From NCBI RefSeq assembly GCF_017104565.1, contig NZ_JAAGPD010000013.1, positions 124,001 through 188,000 of the forward strand: 64,000 nucleotides of DNA, written 5' to 3'. Each line of letters begins with the position of its first letter. Positions within the stretch are counted from its first letter, which is position 1. The position numbers and the translations under genes were made by a program. Origin of the DNA: Paraburkholderia sp. Tr-20389. GTDB lineage: Bacteria; Pseudomonadota; Gammaproteobacteria; Burkholderiales; Burkholderiaceae. The notes under the pieces were generated by a model. It did not search any database. It was not told the origin of the DNA and saw only the letters and a program-made list of their open reading frames with translations. Shown piece by piece: positions 41,981-50,183 of this stretch.

Positions 41981-42853
41981 ATGAAGAAGGTTGGGATGGT
42001 TGGTATTGGACTGATGGGGCACGGTATTGCAAGCAATATCGTTAAGCATGGGTATCCGATGGTTCTCTTCGAGCATCCCGGGAATCAGCCGCTGAACCGG
42101 CTACTGGAATCCGGCGCGACTTCCACACCCAGCCTAAAGGAGCTGGCGGAGGCAGTAGAGGTGATCATTCTTTGCGTGACAGGAACTCCGGAAGTCGAAG
42201 ACGCTCTTTTCAAGAAAGATGGATTGCTCGAAGGTATCAAGAAAGGTAGCGTGGTCATCGATTGCTCAACTGCTATCCCTTCGTCATCGGAGCGAATCGC
42301 CGTTGAAGTTGCGAAGCGAGGCGCGGCATTCCTGGACGCACCGATGACGCGCACTCCCAAAGAAGCTGCTGAAGGACGTCTTAACCTTACGGTCGGCGGA
42401 GATCTAGAACTGTTCGAGTCGGTGAAGCCGCTCATGCAGTGCTACGCAGAAAACATCGTTTACGCAGGGCCAGTTGGGGCTGGGCATCGGCTCAAGCTTA
42501 TTCACAACTTCGTCTCGCTGGGTTTCTCTGCTGTTCTTGCAGAGGCGGCGGCCTGCGCCGAACGTGCTGATATACCCTCCCACGTGTTCTTGGACGTGAT
42601 CGGGAAAGGTGGTGGTGACAGCGTTGTTCTGAACCGGTTCCGACCGTATCTTGAGTCGCGAGACAGTTCGGGTTTTCGGTTCTATTTGAGCAACGCGCTG
42701 AAAGACATGATCTACTACACGACGATGGCACGCGAGTCCGGGGCGTCTCATCAAACAGCGGAAAGCGTGCGATCCACATTCGAAAATGCAAGCAAGGTCG
42801 GGTCGCAACAGGCAACGATTCTGGAATTGATCGACATTCTGGGTAAAGCGTAA
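41981..42853 (+). CDS. 3-hydroxyisobutyrate dehydrogenase-family NAD(P)-dependent oxidoreductase
   Basis: This is a 290-residue beta-hydroxyacid dehydrogenase with VGMVGIGLMGHGIASNIVKHGY (NAD-binding), FLDAPMTRTPKEAAEGRLNLTVGG (substrate loop; the usual SGG is replaced by RTP), and the catalytic Lys in AGHRLKLIHNFVSLG. Family members include 3-hydroxyisobutyrate, tartronate semialdehyde and 4-hydroxybutyrate dehydrogenases. I chose ATG 41981, preceded by GAGG; the GTG at 41969 is less well placed. It is the last gene of the MFS-ALDH operon, with a hairpin just after it. Confidence 0.93.
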   Translation: MKKVGMVGIGLMGHGIASNIVKHGYPMVLFEHPGNQPLNRLLESGATSTPSLKELAEAVEVIILCVTGTPEVEDALFKKDGLLEGIKKGSVVIDCSTAIPSSSERIAVEVAKRGAAFLDAPMTRTPKEAAEGRLNLTVGGDLELFESVKPLMQCYAENIVYAGPVGAGHRLKLIHNFVSLGFSAVLAEAAACAERADIPSHVFLDVIGKGGGDSVVLNRFRPYLESRDSSGFRFYLSNALKDMIYYTTMARESGASHQTAESVRSTFENASKVGSQQATILELIDILGKA

Positions 42854-42861
42854 GGTTTCAG

Positions 42862-42890
42862 CGGAGGAGTGTGGCTACTCCTCCGTTGCT
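42862..42890. terminator. Bidirectional terminator-like hairpin
   Basis: CGGAGGAGT (42862-42870) and ACTCCTCCG (42877-42885) are perfect 9-bp arms with a six-base loop and TTGCTTC after. It lies between convergent genes ending at 42853 (+) and 42899 (-). Confidence 0.65.
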
Positions 42891-42898
42891 TCATCGAT

Positions 42899-43855
42899 CT
42901 AGGCAATCAGTCCTGCGATCGGGAATCTGTAAAGCGACTCAGACCGAAGTGAGCCGAGGAACGCCCAGTTGTTATTTGCTGAAAACGCTATGCTGGTGAC
43001 GTGATGGAGCCGTCGGGATTTGGCGTTATAAAAGTGTGAACGACGAAAGTCGTCCTTCTGGAAAGCCGCTTCAGCCTCCGCCAAGCTATCTGGATGCGCG
43101 TCTTCCACAATGAGGCGCACCCCGCCTTGCGGCCGGATCTGCAAAACTCTGTTCGAGATGGGGGAGGTTATCCAGATGTTGCCTTTCCTGTCGAGCGCCA
43201 ATCCATCAGGCCATGTGCCAGCGCCGAATTCAGTCACGGTTTCGCGTCCAACCAATTCTCCGTTTTCACTGATGGTGAACGTCGTCAGGCGTCGCCCGAT
43301 GGTTTCGTTCACGTAGAAGCTGGTTCCGGTGGCGTCGATTCGACATTCATTGGTCCAGCCGAGACGGTCAGCAACAATCCGGCTCCCGCCATCGGAATCG
43401 ACCACAGCAACAAATCCGGTTGCAGCCGAGCGCTTGAAATGGAAATCAGGGTCGTGGCAGTTTGGGTCTGTACTGCTTACGCATATCCAAACTCGGTCCT
43501 TTGCATCGACATAAACGAAATTAGTACTTGGCAAGGGTACACCGTCGATCTGCATTACTAGGGGACGCACCAATCCGTCGGCTGTGACTTCCCAGACGCC
43601 ACCCTCAAAACCAAGATTCGCGAATACAAAGGTGCCGTCACTCCGCCGCGCGATGCCGTTGGGACGCACGCCCTCCGGCAAAGCTCCCGGCGCGGCAAGG
43701 AATCGTGTGGAGCCACCGCCATCCGTTATAGCAATCGCACCCTTCGCGTCGCTCGAAAACAGAAGATCGTTGTGCCAGTACACACTCTCGGGGCGGGTAA
43801 GACCGGAACCGATGGTCTCAATTGAATCGAGTGAAATCAAAGGCAAGTTCGTCAT
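42899..43855 (-). CDS. SMP-30/gluconolactonase-family lactonase
   Basis: This is a 318-residue six-bladed beta-propeller of the SMP-30 family. Visible blades include GLTRPESVYWHNDLLFSSDAKGAI with the first metal Glu, RPNGIARRSDGTFVFAN, TNFVYVDAKDRVWICVSS, WTNECRIDATGTSFYVNET with the Asn ligand, and TWPDGLALDRKGNIWIT with the Asp ligand. It probably hydrolyses a sugar or hydroxy-acid lactone. The start at 43855 has AGGACACC upstream. It lies 54 bases after the stop of the MFS gene and shares its strand, so MFS-lactonase is likely one operon. Confidence 0.9.
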   Translation of the reverse strand: MTNLPLISLDSIETIGSGLTRPESVYWHNDLLFSSDAKGAIAITDGGGSTRFLAAPGALPEGVRPNGIARRSDGTFVFANLGFEGGVWEVTADGLVRPLVMQIDGVPLPSTNFVYVDAKDRVWICVSSTDPNCHDPDFHFKRSAATGFVAVVDSDGGSRIVADRLGWTNECRIDATGTSFYVNETIGRRLTTFTISENGELVGRETVTEFGAGTWPDGLALDRKGNIWITSPISNRVLQIRPQGGVRLIVEDAHPDSLAEAEAAFQKDDFRRSHFYNAKSRRLHHVTSIAFSANNNWAFLGSLRSESLYRFPIAGLIA

Positions 43856-43909
43856 ATAGTGGTGTCCTGTTGGTCGGCTGATTTTCAAGCGACGGGTTCC
43901 GTTGTTCTT

Positions 43910-45202
43910 TCAGTCGTATGCCGGAGACGACGGCGTGCGCCGGCGGCTGCCATACGCCAATGCGCCGAGGGCAAACGCCGCCACGGCACCGATGCCGGCG
44001 AGCGTTTGTAGCCCTCCGTCATAACTTCCGGTCAGATCCTTAATCTTTCCGATAAGGAGCGGGTCCACGAAACCAGACAGATTTCCGACGCAATTGATCA
44101 AGGCGACGCCGGCCGCAGCCTGCGACGGGGCCAGGTGACCTGTCGCGAATGCCCAGAAGACCACGATCGCGCTGAAAATCCCGCCGCAAGCGATTGTTAT
44201 CAACGCGAGTTTCATCAATGGAATCGCGACGACGGTTGAAATCGCGAGGCCTGAGATGGCGAGAATCTGAGGGAGGAGCGTATGCATCAGACGTTCCTCC
44301 CGCGCATCAGAACGCTTTCCCCACCAAATCATGCACACGGATGCGAACAGGAAAGGAACAGCTCCAATCAACCCCGTCATTCGCAGGCTGAAGTTGAACG
44401 CGTGGATGATCTGAGGTAGGAAGAAGCTCATCCCATAGTTCAGCCCGGCTATCCCAAAAAAGATGAGTCCTAGAGCCCATGCGTAGGGATTGGCTAATGC
44501 GCTCCCATGGCGAGGGTTCGTCGCGCCGTGCTGTTGTTTTTCTGTTGCCAGCGTCGTCATGAGCCATTGCTTTTCACGTTCGCTCAGCCAGTCGGCGTCT
44601 GCTGGTCGGTCAGTAAGGCGATACCAAACGACCGCTCCGAGAATAATGGTTGGCAGGGCTTCGACGAGGAACATGAGCTGCCAGCCTTTTAAGCCCATAA
44701 AGCCATCGATGCTAACGAGCAAGCCCGAGATCGGTGCCCCGATCACGCTTGCGAAAGGCATGGCGACGAAGAAATATCCAAGAGCTCTGGCGCGGTAGCC
44801 AGCCGGGAACCACAGTGTCAGGAAGAACATAATGCCGGGGCCGAAGCCGGCCTCCGCGGCGCCAAGTAGCAGGCGAAGAACATAGAAGCTAGTTGGGCCT
44901 TGAATGAAAGCCATTGCGCCGGCGATCAATCCCCAGGTCATCATAATTCTCGTTATCCAGCGACGCGCGCCGAAACGTTCGAGAGCGAGGTTCGACGGAA
45001 CTTCGAATATGAAGTACGTCAGGAAGAAGAGTCCTGCGCCCAGCCCGAACACCGAGGAGGATAACCCCAACTCCTGGTTCATCGTTAGGGCGGCAAATCC
45101 GACGTTTACCCGGTCAAGGAACGCCGCGACGAACGATATGAAAAGGAGCGGCATAAAGCGACGCGTGACCTTGCGCATCGCGGATGTTTCGATAGTTTCC
45201 AT
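43910..45202 (-). CDS. MFS transporter, ACS family
   Basis: This is a 430-residue transporter with FLDRVNVGFAALTMNQELGLSSSVFGLGAGLFFLTYFIFEVPSNLAL (core ACS helices 1-2, partial), LLLGAAEAGFGPGIMFFLTLWFP and GVALINCVGNLSGFVDP. A Shine-Dalgarno (GGAGGAGACATCC) precedes the ATG. It is followed by the SMP-30 lactonase on the same strand and preceded by an HMG-CoA-lyase-like gene 168 bases upstream. The three may form one transcription unit under the LysR at 46466. Confidence 0.93.
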   Translation of the reverse strand: METIETSAMRKVTRRFMPLLFISFVAAFLDRVNVGFAALTMNQELGLSSSVFGLGAGLFFLTYFIFEVPSNLALERFGARRWITRIMMTWGLIAGAMAFIQGPTSFYVLRLLLGAAEAGFGPGIMFFLTLWFPAGYRARALGYFFVAMPFASVIGAPISGLLVSIDGFMGLKGWQLMFLVEALPTIILGAVVWYRLTDRPADADWLSEREKQWLMTTLATEKQQHGATNPRHGSALANPYAWALGLIFFGIAGLNYGMSFFLPQIIHAFNFSLRMTGLIGAVPFLFASVCMIWWGKRSDAREERLMHTLLPQILAISGLAISTVVAIPLMKLALITIACGGIFSAIVVFWAFATGHLAPSQAAAGVALINCVGNLSGFVDPLLIGKIKDLTGSYDGGLQTLAGIGAVAAFALGALAYGSRRRTPSSPAYD

Positions 45203-45370
45203 TTGGATGTCTCCTCCACTATATGCGGTAGGGATTGATGCGCGCCGACAAAAAAGGCATCCGGGCGATTGTGATCTCGCGGCCGGCCCGTCTACGATCG
45301 TCGGAGGCGTCAGTTTTCGTTGTGGTGCAACTTTAAGATTGGGATTTAGCCGACGGCCAGCGACGTGTGA

Positions 45371-46327
45371 TCAGCCAACTGCTGCACACTGAGCGTTTAA
45401 TTCGTAACGTCTAAGGCGGTCTCCCGCGCGCATGACTTGCCCAGGCAGTGGTCGACCCAGAATCTGCTCCAGTCGCAGCGCGGCGCGAATCAGTTCATGC
45501 AGGTCAACTCCGGTTTCAACGCCGAGATGCTGAAGCATGTGCGCGGCGTCCTCCGTACTCACATTCCCAGTGGCGCCGGGAGCAAACGGGCAGCCGCCGA
45601 TTCCTCCGAGCGACGATTCAAATGAGCGGATTCCCAGTTGAAGCGCCTGTAACATATTTGCGAGCGCGAGACCGCGAGTATTGTGAAAGTGTAGGGTGAG
45701 CGGAATGTCCCCGAGCTTGTCCCGCAGTGCTTCGATGGTTTGCTTCACGTTCAGCGGTGTAGCCATCCCGGTAGTATCGCCGAGTGTGATGCCGTGGAAG
45801 CCGGCGTCGAGGTAGTCTTGGACGATGGACAGGAGCGTCTTTAGGGGGACGTTCCCCTCGAACGGGCATCCAAAAGCAACTGCGATCGCGCCTTGCAGAT
45901 GGGTACTTGTGCTCCTTACCAACCGGGCGGCCTCCCTGATGTCCTGCAGCGATTGGTGGATGCTTCTGTTCAAATTCTTGCCGTTGTGGCTCTCCGAAGC
46001 AGAAACGAACATCACAATGGAGTCGACACGCGCTGACAAGGCTCGTTCAACGCCCTTCTGGTTCGGCGCGAGCGCAGACAGGTAAGCGCCTGTTGTGCGA
46101 TCAATTCCCGCGATGACTTCTGCAGCGTCGCTAAGTTGGGGGACCGCCCGCGGCGACACGAAGGACGTGATTTCGAGATGGGTGACCCCGGCGCGGATCA
46201 TCGAATTCGCGAGCTCTATTTTGGTTCCGGTCGATACAAACTCCGACTCCATCTGCAGGCCGTCGCGCAGTCCAACATCGGTGAGTTGGACACGCGTTGG
46301 GTAGCTACTGAGAGAATTTTCGGTCAC
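45371..46327 (-). CDS. Hydroxymethylglutaryl-CoA lyase-like enzyme
   Basis: This is a 318-residue DRE-TIM barrel lyase with VQLTDVGLRDGLQMES (metal Asp and the Arg-Asp pair), ITSFVSP, GDTTGMATP, HFHNTRGLALANML with metal His residues, and the catalytic Cys loop GGIGGCPFAPGATGNVSTED. HMG-CoA lyase gives acetyl-CoA and acetoacetate. The HFHNTRG form, with Asn-Thr-Arg instead of Asp-Thr-Tyr, is common in bacterial paralogues that may use other 3-hydroxy-3-methyl acyl-CoAs. With the CoA-transferase at 47515 it makes a second activate-and-cleave module. Confidence 0.9.
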   Translation of the reverse strand: MTENSLSSYPTRVQLTDVGLRDGLQMESEFVSTGTKIELANSMIRAGVTHLEITSFVSPRAVPQLSDAAEVIAGIDRTTGAYLSALAPNQKGVERALSARVDSIVMFVSASESHNGKNLNRSIHQSLQDIREAARLVRSTSTHLQGAIAVAFGCPFEGNVPLKTLLSIVQDYLDAGFHGITLGDTTGMATPLNVKQTIEALRDKLGDIPLTLHFHNTRGLALANMLQALQLGIRSFESSLGGIGGCPFAPGATGNVSTEDAAHMLQHLGVETGVDLHELIRAALRLEQILGRPLPGQVMRAGDRLRRYELNAQCAAVG

Positions 46328-46465
46328 GGATGTCTCCTGTGGATTTTCTAGTGAACCTAGATTAATCGTTCAGAAGACTTTGACCTGCACAATTTGGCGA
46401 TTGTGGTATGGCGAAAAGTGATGGCTTCATGACCCATCGCCACTAATGCGAAACGGACTCCGAGC

Positions 46466-47356
46466 CTACTGCACGACGCTGGCGCGCAGTTGGTCCAAGA
46501 GCATACGAGCCGCGGGGGTTAATGCGTCAACCGAACGAACGCAGAGTTTCAGTTGCCGCGAAGCCCATTCATCGGTTAAATCGAGCACTTTCAGGCCGTC
46601 CGCCTTGTACGAAGCGATGGACTGATTCGGCATGAGACCTATTCCGAGGCCGGCTCGAATCATGGCGATCATGGCATCGTATGAAGTAACCTGGAACCGC
46701 AACTTTATTTGCCGCTGGACGTCGCTTGCATGCCGCATCAACATGAAGTTTGCTGCACTTCCAGGATGCATACCCACGTGTGCGTATTCGAGCGTATCCG
46801 CGAAAGCAACCTCATCGAGATCCGCGAGTGTGTGCTCAATCGGTACCACCAGGACCATCCGGTCTTTGCGGTAGGGGAATGTCTCAAGATCGACATCCTG
46901 GTCCGCTGTTGTGTAGACACCGATGTCGGCTGCGTTTCCAGCTACAAGACGGACAACTTCGTTGCTGACCCGTTCTTCCAGGTCAACCTGTACATACGGA
47001 TTCGCCTCTGAGAATCGAGCCAACTCGGGAGGGAGAAACTGTGTGATGGACGAGAGGTTTGCGGCGATGCGCACATGTCCAGACAGACCTGAGGCGAAAT
47101 GCTCAATCTCTTCGGCAAGATCGTTCGCGTTGCGTAAAAGCAAACGTGCGCCCTTCGCGAGCACGCTACCTGCAACTGTCGGTTGGACGCCGCGTGCCTG
47201 TCGGAGGAGAAGCGGGGTTCCAAGAGCTTGCTCCAGTTCGGAGATACGCTTGCTCAACGCAGACGTAGCGATGTGCTCTTTCTCGGCCGCTTTCGAAATT
47301 GCTCCTTCATCGATAACCGACAAGAAGACCTGAAGGGAGTAAAGGCTCAATCGCAT
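46466..47356 (-). CDS. LysR-family transcriptional regulator
   Basis: This 296-residue LTTR has the HTH FLSVIDEGAISKAAEKEHIATSALSKRISELEQ, the linker LLLRQARGVQPTVAG, and an effector domain opening GHVRIAANLSSITQFLPPELARFSEANP. The start at 47356 fits the family; the 36-residue extension upstream does not. It is the closest relative in the window of the LysR at 6747, especially in the recognition helix. It is divergent from the CoA-transferase. Two palindromes lie between them, at 47414-47426 and 47468-47483. Confidence 0.92.
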   Translation of the reverse strand: MRLSLYSLQVFLSVIDEGAISKAAEKEHIATSALSKRISELEQALGTPLLLRQARGVQPTVAGSVLAKGARLLLRNANDLAEEIEHFASGLSGHVRIAANLSSITQFLPPELARFSEANPYVQVDLEERVSNEVVRLVAGNAADIGVYTTADQDVDLETFPYRKDRMVLVVPIEHTLADLDEVAFADTLEYAHVGMHPGSAANFMLMRHASDVQRQIKLRFQVTSYDAMIAMIRAGLGIGLMPNQSIASYKADGLKVLDLTDEWASRQLKLCVRSVDALTPAARMLLDQLRASVVQ

Positions 47357-47413
47357 GACGGGGAATAGAGAGTGACGTGAACATGGTGGATGGGCGCAGT
47401 TTACATCGAGGCC

Positions 47414-47426
47414 TCGCAATTTGCGA
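47414..47426. promoter_or_regulatory. LysR T-N11-A box, third member of the TCGNANTTTGCGA family
   Basis: TCGCAATTTGCGA is a perfect palindrome with T-N11-A spacing. It agrees with the boxes before citF (TCGAAGTTTGCGA) and the CaiB-CitE operon (TCGAATTTTGCGA) at 11 of 13 positions each. It lies between lysR and the CoA-transferase. Confidence 0.6.
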
Positions 47427-47467
47427 TGCGTACCGGAGAATTGTAGATGCCTTCTTCGTGACAATCT

Positions 47468-47483
47468 ATCGCATCATTGCGAT
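47468..47483. promoter_or_regulatory. Second inverted repeat in the lysR/CoA-transferase gap
   Basis: ATCGCA-TCAT-TGCGAT, perfect 6-bp arms, lies 42 bases beyond the first box and 31 bases before the CoA-transferase ATG. It fits an activation site for the same LysR protein. Confidence 0.5.
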
Positions 47484-47514
47484 CAAGCGAGCTATCAGAA
47501 CAAGGGAGATATCC

Positions 47515-48684
47515 ATGCAACTAGACGGTGTACGCGTCATCGACCTTACTCGGATCATTTCTGGGCCTTTCTGCACCATGCTCCTCGCGGATATGGGCGC
47601 CGATGTCGTCAAGGTGGAACCGCCTGCCGGTGACCCTGTCCGCGAACAAGGAGTGAAGGTCGACGGATTGAGTTGGTACTTCGCTTCGTTCAATCGGAAT
47701 AAGCGGTCGATCGAGATCGACCTGCGCTCCCAAGAGGGTATGGATACCTTGATTGCCTTGCTTAAAAGTGCGGACGTGATCGTGGAGAATTTTCGACCGG
47801 GCGTCATGGATCGGATGGGGTTAGGATGGGAGCGTCTTCAAGCTATTTCACCCGGCATAATCCACACGAGCATTAATGGATTCGGCGACTCAGGCCCCTA
47901 TGCTTCGCGACCAGCGTTCGACTTTATTGCTCAGGCAATGAGTGGTTTTATGAGCATGAACGGCACGCAAGAGACTGGGCCCATGCGGACTGCGCTCCCC
48001 ATCAGCGATCTGATTTCGGGCAACTACGCGGCTCTCGGTACGGTTGCAGCGTTATACCGACGCAAAGAGACTGGACGAGGGGAGCAAGTCTCGGCTTCAC
48101 TGCTGGGGTCGCTTCTCAGTTTTGGTGCATTTGTCAGCGCGAATTACCTGGCATCCGGTACACAGCCGGTCCCGACCGGCAATGATCATCCCCTCGTCGC
48201 CCCGTACGGGCTATTCGACGCAAGCGATGGTGTAATCGCCATCGCACCTTCCAATGACGGGGTCTTGTTGAAGCTTATGGCGGTCCTTGGTTTGAGCGAA
48301 ACTCTCAACGATCGGAAATTCGCCAACAACGCCGAACGGGTGCGACGCAGAAGTGAGATCAACGGTCTTGTCAATGAAGTGACCATGCGTCAAACGAAGG
48401 CACACTGGATCTCCGTCCTAAACGATGCCGGTGTCCCCTGTGGTACGGTTCTTGGACTTGAAGATGTGTATCAAGATCCTCAGGTACTACATCAGGAATT
48501 GCTGCTTGAGGTAGATCATCCAGGCCATGGCTCTGTGAAGATGGTTGGGTTTCCTCTTAAATTTCGTAATGAACCTTGCAAGGTGAGACGACCCGCACCC
48601 GAGCTGGGCGGGCAGACGGACGAGATTCTGGAAGAAACGTTAACGACGATGCGGGAGGAGCGGGTCGAAAGGGTCGAGCGTTGA
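47515..48684 (+). CDS. CaiB/BaiF (type III) CoA-transferase
   Basis: This is a 389-residue family III CoA-transferase with VRVIDLTRIISGPFCTMLLADMGADVVKVEPPAGDPVR, the catalytic-Asp region around FNRNKRSIEIDLRS and AFDFIAQAMSGFMSMNG, and APYGLFDASDGVIAIA. AAGGGAGATATCC precedes the chosen ATG. It differs clearly from the CaiB at 23873. It is divergent from the LysR and the HMG-CoA-lyase-like gene. It may attach CoA to the acid (for example 3-hydroxy-3-methylglutarate or a related diacid) that the lyase cleaves. Confidence 0.93.
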   Translation: MQLDGVRVIDLTRIISGPFCTMLLADMGADVVKVEPPAGDPVREQGVKVDGLSWYFASFNRNKRSIEIDLRSQEGMDTLIALLKSADVIVENFRPGVMDRMGLGWERLQAISPGIIHTSINGFGDSGPYASRPAFDFIAQAMSGFMSMNGTQETGPMRTALPISDLISGNYAALGTVAALYRRKETGRGEQVSASLLGSLLSFGAFVSANYLASGTQPVPTGNDHPLVAPYGLFDASDGVIAIAPSNDGVLLKLMAVLGLSETLNDRKFANNAERVRRRSEINGLVNEVTMRQTKAHWISVLNDAGVPCGTVLGLEDVYQDPQVLHQELLLEVDHPGHGSVKMVGFPLKFRNEPCKVRRPAPELGGQTDEILEETLTTMREERVERVER

Positions 48685-48772
48685 GTTTGCTTTGGCGAGG
48701 CTAACTCATGTTGGTCAGCTGATCCTCACCGTATTCTTCCGTTGCTTGGCAACGCAGTGTCCTCGTGAAATT

Positions 48773-49717
48773 ATGGAAAAAGCAATATCCGTTTCGACGT
48801 CTGACATGTCGGAAGAGAAGATTAGCCCGCGGGATGCTTTGTCTTCTCTGAAAATTGGTTTCGTTGGCTGTGGGCGGCTGGCGACCGCTTTAGGAATAGC
48901 TCTTTCTAAAATAGGGATTCGTGTAGCAGCCGTATCGAGCAGGCGTTCAGAGTCAGCGAACAAGCTTGCCAGAACTCTGCCGGGGTGTGTGGCGATGGAC
49001 GCACAGGCTGTCGTTGATGTTTGTGACTTGGTGTTCATCACAACAAAGGACGAAGCAATCGAAGAGACGGTGGCGGCCCTTAAATGGCGAACCGGCATTT
49101 CGGTCGTGCATTGCAGCGGGGCTACGGAGGTAGCAGTCCTAGACAAGGCGTCGCGCGATGGTGCAACTGTTGGAGGGTTCCATCCACTGCAATCGTTCAC
49201 TGATCCGGTTGCAGCCGCACACTCGTTACTGGGTTGCACCATTACAGTCGAAGCAGATGGGTGGTTAGGTGAGGTGTTGAATACCCTCGTCTCCAGACTT
49301 GGGTGCAGAGTGAATCGCCTCCCGGCAGGTGTTCGCGGTCGCTATCACGCGGCGGCGGGCTACCCGTCTCAATTTATCAACGTGCTGCTGAGAGAAGCGG
49401 CCGAAATCTGGGCTTCATGGGGCGGCCAACGAGAGGACGCTTTGCTTGCGTTCCTTCCGATGGTACGCGGCACATTGGCGTCCATTGAAGCACGCGGACT
49501 TGCAGATGGAATGCCTGGACCAGCGTCCAGGGGCGATGCCAAAACAGTAGCGGCGCATGTTTCGGCGTTGGGGAGCCTTCATCCGGATGTTCTGAGTTTT
49601 TATAGGATGCTCTGTAGTCGTTCTGTCGATCTTGCAGGCGAGCGCAAATATGGGTTGCCGAAAGATGTCGAGGAAAGAATTCGAATGGTACTAACAAGAG
49701 TAGATCCAAATGACTGA
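48773..49717 (+). CDS. Rossmann-fold dehydrogenase with DUF2520 domain (ProC/KARI-like)
   Basis: This 314-residue protein has KIGFVGCGRLATALGIALSKIGIRVAAVSSR (nucleotide binding), DLVFITTKDEAIEETVAAL, VVHCSGATEV and GGFHPLQSF, the pattern of DUF2520 oxidoreductases related to pyrroline-5-carboxylate and F420-type reductases. The C-terminal helical domain begins RYHAAAGYPSQFINVLL. The substrate is unknown. It follows the CoA-transferase by 88 bases on the same strand, so it is probably part of the same LysR-controlled pathway. An ATG at 48773 was chosen; a later ATG (MSEEK) is also possible. Confidence 0.85.
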   Translation: MEKAISVSTSDMSEEKISPRDALSSLKIGFVGCGRLATALGIALSKIGIRVAAVSSRRSESANKLARTLPGCVAMDAQAVVDVCDLVFITTKDEAIEETVAALKWRTGISVVHCSGATEVAVLDKASRDGATVGGFHPLQSFTDPVAAAHSLLGCTITVEADGWLGEVLNTLVSRLGCRVNRLPAGVRGRYHAAAGYPSQFINVLLREAAEIWASWGGQREDALLAFLPMVRGTLASIEARGLADGMPGPASRGDAKTVAAHVSALGSLHPDVLSFYRMLCSRSVDLAGERKYGLPKDVEERIRMVLTRVDPND

Positions 49718-50183
49718 CGCCACCGACGGACGCGGTGTTTGGCTGCCGGGTTGAGCGGCAGTTCTGCGCCAGACGCGCCGAAGATTCCCGCGCGCGTGGT
49801 TGAAGAGGCGAGCGAGGACGAGGTATCAGTGCTTGGGTGCAGCGTGCGAACGGCCGTGCGTCGCTGAACCGCATCGCGCTGTTCGGCTGGAAGAAAACTG
49901 AGCAACCGGCATGTTTGAGCGGCTGGATTGGCTGAAATCGGAGGTGAACAGTTGCGTCAGGGGGCATACGCTATCTTTGCAGCTGCTAATGGGGCATTAA
50001 TCGAACGGTTCCTCCGGTCACGAGACGGTATGTCTCTCAAGCTCGGCAGGCGATTCTATGCCTGCTGAGCATTTCACAATTGGCTCCTACGCTCCCAATG
50101 TTGGTCACCACTACCCATCCCGGATTTGGGATATCGTTCGTGGATCGGAGCGGCAGCGAGACTCGGGGCACTTCGCCACTCAC

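Noticed and set aside
46388-46405. CACAAT-N6-ATTGTG inverted repeat before the HMG-CoA-lyase-like gene
   Set aside because: It could be an operator, but short arms, no second copy and no spacing match to the LysR boxes make it too weak to call.
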